Source: Zingiber officinale (taxonomy: Eukaryota > Streptophyta > Magnoliopsida > Zingiberales > Zingiberaceae). Taken from it: 64,000 bases of DNA. A program made the translations under genes and the position numbers. Within the stretch, counting starts at the first letter, position 1, and each line of letters begins with the position of its first letter. Positions 24,022-35,700 of this stretch are shown piece by piece. The DNA is taken from positions 80,424,688 to 80,488,687 of the forward strand of contig NC_056000.1 of assembly GCF_018446385.1 (NCBI RefSeq), read 5' to 3'. The notes beneath the pieces were generated by a model, which had not been told where the DNA came from, did not search any database, and worked only from the letters and a program-made list of their open reading frames with translations.

Positions 24022-24217
24022 TGTAGGATCGAAAAGAATTTAGATATCTCCATAATGACATGATATTGTCCACTTTGGGCCTAAGCCCTCATGGTTTTGC
24101 TCTTGGGCTCTACCCAAAAGGCCTCATGCCAATGGAAATATCTTTCTCTTATAAACCCATGATCTTTTCCATGTGTTTTCAATGTGGGACTATGTTTGCA
24201 ACCTTGCAACCCCAACA
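24022..24217 (-). repeat. TRIM LTR, right copy (5' LTR)
   Basis: This is 196 bp, almost identical to 23484-23679, and is followed by the target-site duplication ACGTG. Confidence 0.9.
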
Positions 24218-24339
24218 ACGTGGTGGTCAAAAGTCCGGCCTGTGTGGAGGTCAAAAGTACAGCCTTCGTGGGGTTCAAAGGGCCAGGTTGCAGGATGGTC
24301 CTGGTTGGGCACAAGTAGGCATTCCGGAGTTAGGCCTAC

Positions 24340-24890
24340 ATGTCAAGTAGGAACTCAGAAGGAAGGATTACAGGTCAGAACTTATAGATTTGTGTCACAT
24401 GATACAAGGATCAATGCATACAGGTCGGGATATGCAAACCAAGGATTACAGATCAGGACTTATAGATTTGCAGCACAGGATACAAGGACTAACACATACA
24501 GGTCGGGATATGCAAACCAAGGATTACAGGTCAGGACTTATAGACGTGCGGAACAAGATATGAAGACCAAGGCGTACAGGTCGGGATATGCAAACCAAGG
24601 ATTACAGGTCAGGACTTATAGACTTGCGGAACAAGATACGAAGACCAAGGCGTACAGGTCAGGATATGCAAACCAAAGATCACAGGTCAAGACTTATAGA
24701 CTTGCGGAACAAGATACAAAGACCAAGGCGTACAGGTCGGGATATGCAAACTAAGGATTAGAGGTCAAGACTTATAGATTTGCGGCACAGGATACAAGGA
24801 CCAACACATACAGGTTTGGATATGCAAACCAAGGATTACAGATCAGGACTTATAAACTTGTGGAACAAGATATAAAGACTAAGGCGTACA
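24340..24890 (+). repeat. 78-bp tandem repeat array, left part
   Basis: About seven copies occur with an exact 78-base period: the TATGCAAACC motif recurs at 24431, 24509, 24587, 24665, 24743 and 24821. Because 78 is divisible by three, a reading frame stays open through the array and gives a 26-residue repeat. There is no start, family match or codon signature to suggest a gene. The array is cut by the hAT insertion at 24890 and resumes at 29809. Confidence 0.85.
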
Positions 24891-27800
24891 CAACCTCGAT
24901 CCTTCGACTGAAGGGGCCCTGGGCGAAATAATAAAATGAGATCCCAAATAAATTTCTAATAATACATAATTTATCTACAATAACTTCTTCTAGCATTTCT
25001 ATTTGCAAAATCTTCTATAATATTATCAGTTTCTAGAATTTTCAAGATATCTTTCTCAATACATAAAATTGTCAATCCATTTAATCTTTCTTGAGACGTT
25101 GATGATCTCATATATGTTTTTAATAATTTTAATTTTGAAAAACTCCTTTCAGCCGATGCTACTGTGACCGACATAGTCAATAAAATTCTATAAGCAATTG
25201 CAACATTTGGATAACAATCTACACTTTAAACAAATTCAAGAATATCAATTACAGACATTATCATATTTGGTAAAGTCATTTGTAATATTTTTAATTCGGT
25301 AAATAAATCATCTAACTCAACATCTGATGAGTTGTCATGAGTTAGAGTAGATTTTAATTTGACACAATATTTTCTTAATTCATCATCATTCAAAGTTCTT
25401 AATGTTTTTGAATCAAATAAAAAGCCAAATATATTTTCAAAGGTTTTCATTTGCTCGAATCTACATTTTAAAGAAGCAATTGCCATGTCCACAACAATAA
25501 TAAAATAATCAATTCTAAAAGACTCTCCTAATGATAGTGAAACTTCATCATCTTCTCTTTCATTAAATTGTCTTTTTTCTAAAAATACGGTGCTTTGTTG
25601 TAAATATTGGCTCTATATTTATATCTAATGCAAGACTCTTAGCAATAGTCAAACTTGCAGCATAACCATCATTCCTATACTTTTCAAAAAATAAGATTAC
25701 ACCTTCTAATTGTTTCATGGCAGAGTCAATGCACATAGATTTTGATTGTAATTTCTTACTCACCATGTTTATAGCAAATAAGATATCATACCAAATGACC
25801 ATACCAAGTAAAAATTCAAATTTTTCGATTGAATTAGCTAAACTTTCAGCTTCACTTATTGACTTTGCATCATCACAAATATTATTTAATTCAAGTAAAG
25901 CTGCTCTCACTTCCTCAATTTGAAATCTAATAGCTTGAACACTTTTAATACGACTTTCTCAACGAGTATTCGACAAAGATTTAACGGTTAATCCCTTCAC
26001 ATTATTAAGTAAAATTTTCCATCTCTTAGGAGAACTTGAAAATAATGTATATATGCGTTGGACTACTAAAAAAAAAAGAAACAGCTTTAACACAAGAATG
26101 TGTCATATCACTAAGAGTTAGATTAAGACTATGACAAGCACATGACATATACAACGCTCTTAGATTTATTTCAAGTAACCTCTTTTGAACTCCTTGGTGT
26201 TTTCCTTTCATATTGGAACCATTATCATAACCTTGACCTCTAATATTTTCAATACTAAGATCAAGTGATTTTAACACATTTTGTAATTCGTTAAAAAGTC
26301 CTAAACCTGATGTATCATCTACTTTTAGAAACTCTAAAAAGTATTCTTCTATTTTCACTTTACTACCTGACATATTAACACATCGTACTATAAAAGTCAT
26401 TTATTCTTGATGACTTATATCTGGGGTACAATCAAGAATTATTGAAAAATATTTTGCTTCTTTAATTTTATTAATGATAACACTTTTAACACTATTAGCT
26501 AAAATAGAAATCAACTCATTTTGAATTTTATGACCTAGGTAATGATAATGAATTTCATTACTTTGAATACGTCTAATATGATCTTGCATCACATAATCAA
26601 ATTCAGCAATCATTTCAATCAACCCCAAAAAAATTCCATTATTATCTTGATAAAGTTTTTCATTAGATTCTCGAAAAGCCAAACAACGTTTAGAAAGACA
26701 TTTTACAGTTGCTATTATTCTTGTTATAACTTGTCTCCAACGCTCTTTTTCTTTGGAAATTTCTCGTTGTAGGTCTTTATCAATTGTTAGATTTTTATCT
26801 AATCGCATTTTTAATTCATTCCAAGTGTTCATGTTAGTTATATGTTCAATAGTATTTTCATGCTCTTTAAGTCGTTCACTAAGATATTTCCAATCTCTAA
26901 ATCCATCCTTTGCTAGTGAACTTCTATTGTTTTTAGATTTAAACAACTTGCAACAAAAGCAATAAACTTTATCCATATATTTACTATAAACCAACCACTT
27001 TCGGTCTCTTATTTCTCTATTACTTAAATGTCTAGAATAATGAGCACAAGAAAAATGCCTAGAAGTGTCGTCCAAAGGATATACAATATTCATTTCTCTT
27101 ATAGGCCCTTTTTCAACCAAAATATCACGTGCATTGTTATCAAGATTATCCCAATTTTTTGGATCATATATCAAGTGAAGAAATAAATTGTTTATCAATG
27201 TCAATATTCTCATTATCTACCCTATTTAAAACATTTTCATGCTTACTCAAATTTTCCCTTTCTTTATTATCATCGTGAATCTCATTACACTCATCTACAT
27301 CATTCATAGTCATTGTTGAATTTTATGGATTTCCATGAGAACTTTTAATAAATAATTTATTAATAGCACCTCTTTGTGATTCAGTCAATTGTTCTAGTTT
27401 TTTTCTTCTTTTTTTTCCTTTTCTCATATCCAGAAAGAAATTTTTTAGGCAACATATTATAATGTATAAAACCACAACAATTAAAAAAAATAATTCAAAT
27501 TATTTCACTAGTAAATGAATAATAGCACCCAGAATATGATAGTTTTCAATATTAATAGAAATGTCCTAGGTCGTTAAGTTAAGCACCTCATCAGACAACA
27601 CCTGTTAAAAGAAAATTAAATCATTATCAAATTAAAACTAATTAGTAAAATTATGATACTTAAAGAAACAACAATACTAATTATAATACAAGTTCAAGCG
27701 CATAAGATCAAGCAAAGTAAGTACTTTAGAGGTTTCTTGAACAACCAAGAGTTTCTTAAAACAAACTCTCTCCACCAAAATATGTTCTTTTATCGAGACG

Positions 27801-29808
27801 GTGCATTCTTCAACAGCAATTTGTTGTCAACAAATACAATACAACAATGGAAACTCAGGATGTTATAGTCCTGATAGTGTTTATCAAAAGGAACGCAATC
27901 ATCTTTAAGCAAGAATTATAACCATACTACTACTAGTGTAGGTAGGAATTAGGATAACCTAGTTCAGTAGTTCTACAACCAGACACGCTAATGATTTTTA
28001 ATACATCACATCAATGTGTCGGTCTAAAGGCATGTGAAGTAGTTTTTTCAAATAAATGATGACCAAAACAAAAGTTAAAGTGTCCTTTATTTTTATTAAC
28101 TTTTAAAAAAATATTATATGGTATTTTTATTAAGAAACATAAAATAATTTAATTAAACTATTTATAGTAGCTTTAAATGTTATACCAATTTATCAGTTAA
28201 GAAGCTGAAGATTACAATCAGTGTATATACAAGCAAGAGAGTACATTGTCTGCATCTTGAATCAGAGATCAGTGTAAATCTATAAAACTTGCAACACCTT
28301 TATCAAACTATTATGCTTGTTTATCTGTTAGTAGATAATGCATTTTTTGCTAGTAGATATACTTGGCTAACCTAACAATATTTGAATTTTTGTGCTAGTT
28401 AGAACTTTCCATCAGAAACCCTTACAAATGTAAATGTCCAATAAGTACATCATTTTATCATGAATTAGAAAATAGACAATCCTCTAATAGCATTCTAGTC
28501 TCGTAGTCTACCTTCTCCTTCGAGGATAAAAGAGAATCTAGTACACCATTTTATCATGAATTAGAAAATAGACAATCCTCCTTTTGCAATATATGAATAG
28601 AATGCCAAGATTGATTTATGAATTTGTTCAGGAAAGAATGATTTCATTTCCAAATATTTTGATGGTCTGTTTTCAAATGTCCTCGGGGACTATGACAGTT
28701 AACCAACATATTTCTTGATTTATTGAGTCTCTTAATTAGGCAAGCAAAAAAAAAATCATATGAAAATGGGAGCATGCCCTTCATCTCTCCTCCTAGATAG
28801 AAAATTTGGGTATGAAAACTCGTAATCCTTGCATCTTAATTTACCGTCCCTTCATTGCAAGTTCAGCTGACACTTAGGCACAACAGTTCTATACAAATAG
28901 CATAGATACAATAGTTTAAAATTATTCTATTTTTGTCAGAAATTTAGGGGAGTTTGGTTGGATGGTATGGGAGTGAGGAATAAGAAAAGAATGAAAAATT
29001 AGTATTTGATTTAGAGAATTGACGGTGGATCTCACCGACTCAATGCTTCAAACATGAGAATAAACTATTACTTAGCAAAATAAAAGAAATAATGATCCTT
29101 CCATTTTCATTTTTCACTTCTATGACCCAATGCCAATAGAAACCATTAAAACTAGGGCAAGTTAGCATACCTAAACTATGCATTGAAACACCAGATGTTT
29201 CACAGTTTCAAAATTCAGAGGGAAGTGAGCAGGACGAGCGTTTTCCGACAACGAGGAAGGGAAGCACAGTGATGGCAGCCTGTGAGTAAAGAAAAACAGA
29301 GCTCAAATTCTAATTCCAATAAATTTCCATGGGTTGTATTTATCATCATTCATCTCTTTGGAAATTTGGATACAAAAATAACGGTAAAAAAATCTTGAGA
29401 AGTGACAGAGATGCGAAATCACATAAATAACCGTTGAAGAACCGACGCCGTGACCGTGAGCGAAAGAAGAAGAGATTGCGACAGGGACCTCTAAATCTCT
29501 AATATTTTCAAATATAAAGGGAGGAGAAGACATATCTTGAGTCCTCTTTCTCGTAGAGTGGTAAGCCGTAGGCGCAGGTGCAGCGTGCAGGCGGGAGGTG
29601 GCGTCGCGGGCCGTGGCGAGCGCCACAGGTCTATAGCGAGTTTTCTTTCCATCGCAGTCGCAGGCGGCAGAAGGATTTTGCCCTAAATCTTTTTCATTCC
29701 TCCACTATCTATTAAACATAATATTTTTTTTAAAAATTTTTTTGGGCCCCCTCAAAATCTAGGCCCAGGGCCATCGCCCAGGATTGCCCTCCTCCAGGGC
29801 CTGGCCCG
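24891..29808 (-). mobile_element. hAT transposon, 4.9 kb, with 8-bp target-site duplication
   Basis: A perfect 8-bp repeat GGCGTACA flanks it (24883-24890 and 29809-29816), and the host 78-bp repeat is rejoined when the element is removed. The subterminal regions share inverted GGCCCTGGGC blocks (about 24918 left, 29761-29770 right). The outermost left bases do not pair well with the right end, so the left terminal inverted repeat has decayed. The transposase pseudogene lies on the minus strand at 24971-27427. Positions 27428-29808 have no clear coding sequence except a GC-rich piece at 29303-29640 that could be a 5' exon or leader. Confidence 0.85.
24971..27427 (-). pseudogene. hAT transposase (TTF zinc finger / DUF4371 / dimerisation), decayed
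   Basis: Reading on the minus strand from the ATG at 27425-27427, a basic start is followed by a TTF-type zinc-finger segment ([20 protein letters not shown], about 26950). The DUF4371 transposase core follows, with [12 protein letters not shown] at about 26405-26440. The hAT C-terminal dimerisation motif ASAERSFSKLKLLKTYM ends near 25080. Lesions are a stop near 27325, a frameshift near 27190, a TAA at 26401-26403 where family members have Gln, a T-run frameshift at 26068-26077, a TGA near 25960 and further breaks at 25560 and 25225. Residues around the lesions still match the ZMYM1/hAT family, so the gene was complete on arrival. Confidence 0.85.
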
Positions 29809-29816
29809 GGCGTACA

Positions 29817-30250
29817 GGTCGGGATATGCAAATCAAGGATTACAGGATACAAGGATCAAAGACATACAGGTCAAGATATGAAGACTAAGACTTACAGCTT
29901 AGGATCTACAGGACAAGATATACATAACAAGATACACAGACCAAAGAAATACATGTCAGGATACATGGACGAAAGTTTACAGGTCAGGATAAGATACAGA
30001 ACAGGGTCATACATACAGGACGAGACTTGAGGAACGATAAGCGAAGGCCTCGAATAGTAGAGCGGTAGGCGCAGGTCTGGATCTACCGGGATAGACCGAA
30101 TGACAAATGCAGGGCGGGACGTACAGATCTGGATTTGTGGGACAACAAACAAGCTAGGGAATGTGCCAGGAAAGACATGCCTGTGCATATAGGTCAAGAT
30201 TTACAGGTACGAGGACCCAATCGAGGGTTAACAGACCAGGGCGAGCCTAC
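29817..30250 (+). repeat. 78-bp tandem repeat array, right part, degenerate
   Basis: This begins GGTCGGGATATGCAAATCAA, exactly where the left array was interrupted. It then degenerates into ACAGGTCAGGATA-type units of irregular spacing. Confidence 0.7.
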
Positions 30251-30789
30251 ACTATACGACAAGCAAGCCAGGAAATCATAACAACCTGTCAGAGAATAAT
30301 CACTGCATGTCAGGGAGTATGCTAACGGTCTAGGGCTCATTGCCCACCGATTCCTCCTTAAACCTATAGGAAGATGTCATGTGTCATTCACCACCAGACA
30401 AATCCTGACACCCGACATTCCTTGACACCCGTCAGACTCCAGAAGTACCCACAACCATATAAAAGGGGGGCTTTGTCTCTACGTAGGTACGCCCACTCGT
30501 CTTTTCATTCTCGTCTTTTACTTTTTGTCCTTTCACTGTACTTCTGGGAAAAAAGAACTTGACTTGAGCGTCGGAGGGCCTGACTCGGAGACTTTTTCCC
30601 TGGTCTTGGTCTCTAACGTAGAGGTGGCTTGTCTGAGTGTGCGCAGAGCCCTCGTGTCGTCGTCCCCGTCATCCGCTCGTGAGAACCCTTCTAATAGGTG
30701 TCAGATCAACTAGGCGTTTCCACGACTTTCCGTCAACACCAAGGACGATGCAGCCATCCTCTGTCTGACTCAGTTTCCGGATAGGATCA
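30251..30789 (+). repeat. Promoter and 3' end of the large LTR
   Basis: A TATA box TATAAAAG lies at 30458-30465. Next come a pyrimidine-rich segment and the GACTTGAGCGTCGGAGGG block, also found in the LTR fragment near 8550. The terminal GGATAGGATCA is at 30779-30789. Short ORFs here are non-coding. Confidence 0.6.
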
Positions 30790-31800
30790 GGAGACAAAAT
30801 TTCGGTGTCAATTTTCGGCAAATATTGCATGTTATTCCTAAAGGCAGTAGGTAGGATATTATTCTTGCCACTATCAATTCTTTGTATCTAAGACATTGTA
30901 CAATTTTGAAATTGACGAAAAACATGCGACTGCAGAATTTAGGTTACGATGAAGAATGCGCTAAAATGAAGCAACTTTCGGATTGGATTGCTAATTTAGG
31001 AGATGGAAAAATTGGAGAACCAAATGACAATTATGCGACATTTGATATTCCTGATAAACCTTTGTTGAAAGATTGCAATGATCCTATTGCAGTAATAGTT
31101 GAGAGTATGTATCTATCTTCGAGCAACAATATGCAATACTGCATATTTTCAGCAGAGGTTATTTTGGCGCTGACTTGATGTTATTCAATCCATGAATACA
31201 TAGTATCTCTAAACTATTATAAGGGAAGGTTGTATTTAAGTTTTGATTCGACGTGTCACTCGGATAAAAATATTGATCTAGTACATGATGTTCATGAATT
31301 CTTAAATAGAATAAGATGTTCTGGAGTACTGAATCACGAGTTAACATTGAAGGTTGGAACTTCAATTATGGTGATAAAAAGATGTATATGTTCGTCCCAG
31401 CGTCCCCGTCAATCCGTCCCAAAGTGGTTGGAACTTCAATTATGCTATTACGGAACATAAATCATTCTCTTGGATTATGCAATGACACCTGATTAATCAT
31501 GATGAGGCACGAAAACCATGTTTTAGAATGACAAACTTTTACTAGAAGTAATGCGGGTCATACTGCATATTCCAAGAATGTCATTGATCATCCCAAACTT
31601 CCTTTTAAATTCCAACGAGTATAGTATCCTTTAATTGTATCATACACAATATCAATCAACAAAAGTCAGGATCACTCATTGTCTTATGTAGGACTTCTTT
31701 TAAAAAATCCTATTTTTAGTTATGATCCATGTCGATGTATTCAGAGTTATGAATTCTAAAGGTCTACAAATTTTAATATGTGATAGTGATAACAAATAGG
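30790..31800 (+). pseudogene. Helitron helicase (PIF1-like, C-terminal half) pseudogene
   Basis: Translated pieces in changing frames match the Helitron Rep/Hel helicase: FRQILHVIPKGS (about 30812), ILKLTKNMRLQNL (about 30903), GEPNDNYATFDIP (about 31014), HELTLKVGTS (about 31338) and SINKSQDHSL (about 31653). The last of these corresponds to a late helicase motif, and RVMNSKGLQIL lies near 31745. Stops, frameshifts and a 55-bp insertion with flanking repeats break it. The match begins exactly at the right end of the large LTR, so that element probably inserted into this helicase gene. The upstream half is not found in the window. Confidence 0.8.
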
Positions 31801-32773
31801 AAAATTCATCAACAAACCTTATATTCAAGGAAGCTTTTCAAAATTTATAAATTATATTTTGTTTTCTAATTGTAGGATCTATAATCAATTTAATTTATTT
31901 ATATTTTAATTATTTATTAAATTGCCCATACTTGCTAATTTTAATAGTTAATTATATAACATAAGACGAAATACTAGTAAAAATAAAACTAGTCAATTTC
32001 CTATTTATTCTCTCTTATTAAAAAAAATAATCTTCTCTCATCTATGTTTTTTTTAAAGAATATTAAAACAACTTTTATAATATTCATTCTTAAAATATTT
32101 TTATTTTAATGTTATTATAGCATTTAACAGGTTAAAATAAATTAGCTCAACTTCATTAAATTATTATATATGAAGTATTATTATATTAAAATATTGTTCA
32201 TTAATTTTGTCATTCGAAATTATTTTAATATATTGAAAATCAATTCGAAATATAATTGCTGTAATAGGATCGATATTTTTTTTTAAAAAAAATAGTTAAA
32301 TCGATAAATTTTTTTTTTTTAAAAAATATTGATGTTTTATATTAAAGTAATTTACTCAGATAAAATAACTCCGGAATAAGATATTTTTAGAATGAAAAAA
32401 TATATTAAATTCTATTTTAATATAAAAAAAGATATTTAAAAAAGGAAATAAAGGGCGCTAATTTTGCCCGATCTCCTACGATGGACCGCAGATCTCACAC
32501 TTCACGTTTAACCCAACGGCTCCTGTTAATTCAGAGCTCGTCAAATGTCGCGCAGGGGCAGTGATATTTTCGTGATTGTCATTATAAATTTGGGTATCTG
32601 TGGAACACCAACGCTAATCGTCATCGGAGATTCGGAGTGGTCTTGACTCTTGAATCCGTGGATCGGATTTGCTGCCTCAGGAGGTGAGCGCGACGCCAGC
32701 ACTCTGTTAGAAACCCTAGAGATGGTTCGAGAGTGAAGAGTCCCTTGCGGTTTTACCAGGGTTTTGATCGGCC
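31801..32773. other. AT-rich intergenic region and promoter/leader of the DUF1664 gene
   Basis: Positions 31860-32440 are very AT-rich with poly-A and poly-T tracts and no ORF. From 32450 composition becomes more balanced, and the leader of the next gene probably starts around 32600. No TATA box was assigned with confidence. Confidence 0.5.
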
Positions 32774-35700
32774 ATGGCGCTCGGGAAACTCACCGTAGTC
32801 ATTGGAGCAGGTACCTGTCCATCGACCTCTCTCCTACGACAGTATCTTGGTTCTTAAGTGCTTTTCATTAGAGGATTGGATGCGATTTTAGGAGTCTTCG
32901 ATCTTGAATCTCCTACGCATTTTTAAAACGCAACCCAATTTTAATGTAGTCTTCGTCCTAAGAGGTTTCACGGAAGAAACCGGATTCGCTGATCCGCGGT
33001 TCATGATCCGTTGTTCATTCGCCATTGGATTTTGATACAGTAACAGCTCTTTTGTAATAGGTAATTTAGAAGTGCACATGTCGATAGCTGCGGCCTTAAT
33101 GCTCTCTCCGGATAACATTTTTATAGGGAGGCAACTGTTGTGACGAATGTAACGTATTCTTTTTTGGAGGAAATAGAGGTTTATTTTGGTGAACTGGTTT
33201 TGCTGTAAGGTTGGGCTATAAAAAGGATTGATAGAGTTGCTTTTGCACATGTTACAGTACCTTTCAGATTATATGTTGTGAGAATTGCATTGTGTTTCAA
33301 TTTAATTGGTTTATAATCAGTTAGCTAAAGATCATGCTAATGTATGCCTGCACATACCCCCACTTGTGGGTAAAACCATTTTCACCACCAAACAGATTTT
33401 GAAGTTCTCCACTTGGTAAGCTTCTTATGTTATTAGAGGATCCTTTTTTTCTCCTTAAATCAATATCCATATGGCCAACTCAAGTTTTTTCCCTTTAGTT
33501 TGGTTGTTCTGTGTCTGTGAAGTGTGATCATCAAAACAGCCTTCAACATTGCATATCACTAATATGGTTCCTCTATGCAGCCAAATTCCACATGCAGCTC
33601 AATAATATTGAATTGTGATACCTTTACGTCTGTTTAGATCTGTGTTTGATAATGACCATAAGTATGCTGTATCTTAATGTTTGTATAGATCAATAAAATA
33701 TTGCTACTCTAAATAGTCATTGAGATACACGCTTACTTCTAGTGCATACTTGGATTAGGCTATATGTTGGAAAGCCCCATCAGGACTGGAGTATAGATCT
33801 TGAGTATCAAAGTTCTCGGCATTTTTCTTGTTTTGTTTAGAATTCTGGATTGATCATGGATGAACTGGTAGATATATCATGGCATTGATTATTTTAGGCT
33901 TGGTGATCCACTGTCTTGTTGCACAATAAGCAGTATAGATTGTTGATTTTGTTCAGCATCAGTGGTCAATATGGTTTGTTTGCACTTGCTACTTTTCTTC
34001 ATTTTCCTTTCCCATTTCTCGTGCACAATTTGCTGAATCAGTTGACTTTCAGTTGATTCTCATATTCATGTTTACTTCGTTTTATCTCTTTTCTGTTGCC
34101 CAGTGTATTTTAGAGCCTGTAAACTAGAATTACGTTTACTTACTATGCTGCCTTTATCTTTTAAACTTTTTTTTTGTGTGTTTTGCTTATTCAGTTTTTT
34201 TTTTTAATAAAGGCTTGGTCGTGGTTGTTGTTATGTGATACATGTATCCGGCAAGCATGTATGATGTTGTAAACTAGAACTTTGCAGCTCTTTTCTCAAT
34301 TTTGAGTGGAATGATTTTTTTTTATTTTGTAATCAATTTTTTTTACCCATTAGTATGCCTTGTTTATTTATTGTAAATTGAATTGTTGCCTCATAGGCAT
34401 AATTGGAACTTTTCTTGCAAAGGATGGACAATTTCCTGATGTCACAAAACTCTTTTCTGGTGCTTTCAAGGTATATGACCTAAAATCACACTCTACTCGA
34501 AACCAAATTATCCATTATCTGTCACTATTGGTCCTTTTCTAACTATCTGTAGTTTCTTTCCCTATAGATTGTGACAAGACACTTGCAACAAGATAAAGAC
34601 AACTCTCGATCCACTAGTAAACCACAAACTGATTCCCTATTAGCGCAGGTTAGTATGCCATTTCTATTGGTTAGTACGTCATTTCATGTCCTGATATCTA
34701 TATTGAATTTCTTTACATTGTAGAGGTATTTGTCTACTACCATGATGTCACATTCTGCTGTTTCTGGTTTTGATCCTTTGGAAGTTACAAGTAAAATAAG
34801 AATTCCTCTTATAGTCACACACCAGAGATTTTAACATGCCAAAAATTCACCTTGGCAAGTGCTTCTTAACTTGGAATGTTAGTGGTACCACTTGTTGGTC
34901 GAGGGATCCAAAACTTCCTTGTTTACTGGCTTGCTTGATGATCCCCATTGTATTTTTTGTCATAATCTGTAGTTACTCTCTTTTGACATTTATTTGTAAT
35001 GGGAAATCACTGGGGCAAGCTTTAAGAACTCATACTGAGTCAGTATACATCACCAATCAAATTGCAAGATGTGTGCTCATGTCCCTTGATGCATAGTTTA
35101 GTTGCTTTTACAATTATAACTTTAGCTATATCATGGAAATTTTCTGCAATATGATCATGGATCTTGAAATGGAACGGTGTTGCAGACTAAAGACAATTTG
35201 ATTGTTGGCACTTGTGCTCTTAACTGCAGAAGGTTGAATTGACGTAATAGGAAACAAACTACAAAATTGGAGTATCAAAGCAAGGAAAAAGGAAAATCTT
35301 GATAAACTAGAGAGGAATTAGTTGGATGAAATATCCAGAAAGAGGATAACATGACTGGAGGGAGATAAGTTTCTTTGAAAATTTTCACATCAGCATCATT
35401 GTCAATCTCTCATACCTAATGCCTTATATATGCAAAGAACTTTTAACTACTATAAAGATCATGTAAGGAGATACAATTATGATATTGTATCTTTAAATTA
35501 CAGAAAAAGGAAAAGAGGTCAGGCTATCTTTTTTATTAGGTAGTTGATAATGTAACCCTTACTATTGGATGGGTCATAGGCTGCTGCTGAATTTTTAGAA
35601 GGGAAAACAAGGTAATCACTATTGATATACTGTGGAGCTTGTTGCACATTTTTGGTTAAGAGTTTTTTAAGCTCTATCAATTTTAAGATCTGCCTGTTGC

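Larger units (their letters stand above)
23484..24217 (-). mobile_element. TRIM (terminal-repeat retrotransposon in miniature), complete
   Basis: The element is 734 bp, with two 196-bp LTRs (23484-23679 and 24022-24217) that differ at only two positions by eye. Each LTR starts TGTAGG and ends CCAACA as read on the plus strand. The flanks carry a perfect 5-bp duplication ACGTG (23479-23483 and 24218-24222). Read on the minus strand, a primer-binding site TGGTATCAGAGC (24008-24019) follows the 5' LTR, and a polypurine tract (23680-23691) precedes the 3' LTR. The 342-bp interior has no ORF, only repeats of ACTAGGACTTCCTGCCC. It must move with enzymes supplied by an autonomous Copia or Gypsy element. 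LTR near-identity implies recent insertion. Confidence 0.93.
23349..30789 (+). mobile_element. Large Gypsy/LARD-type 3' LTR carrying two nested elements
   Basis: The left boundary is inferred from the polypurine tract followed by TGTGATATAG. The right boundary is the GGATAGGATCA end at 30781-30789, after which Helitron-like coding sequence starts at once. Removing the TRIM (739 bases with one TSD) and the hAT element (4926 bases with one TSD) leaves an LTR of about 1.78 kb. It contains a 78-bp tandem array and a TATA box (TATAAAAG, 30458-30465). No matching 5' LTR was recognised in the window, so element identity and age are uncertain. Confidence 0.55.

Noticed and set aside
24340-24754. A gene encoding a 26-residue repeat protein
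   Set aside because: The open frame is explained by a repeat period divisible by three; no start context, splice signal or family match, and it lies inside an LTR cut by transposons.
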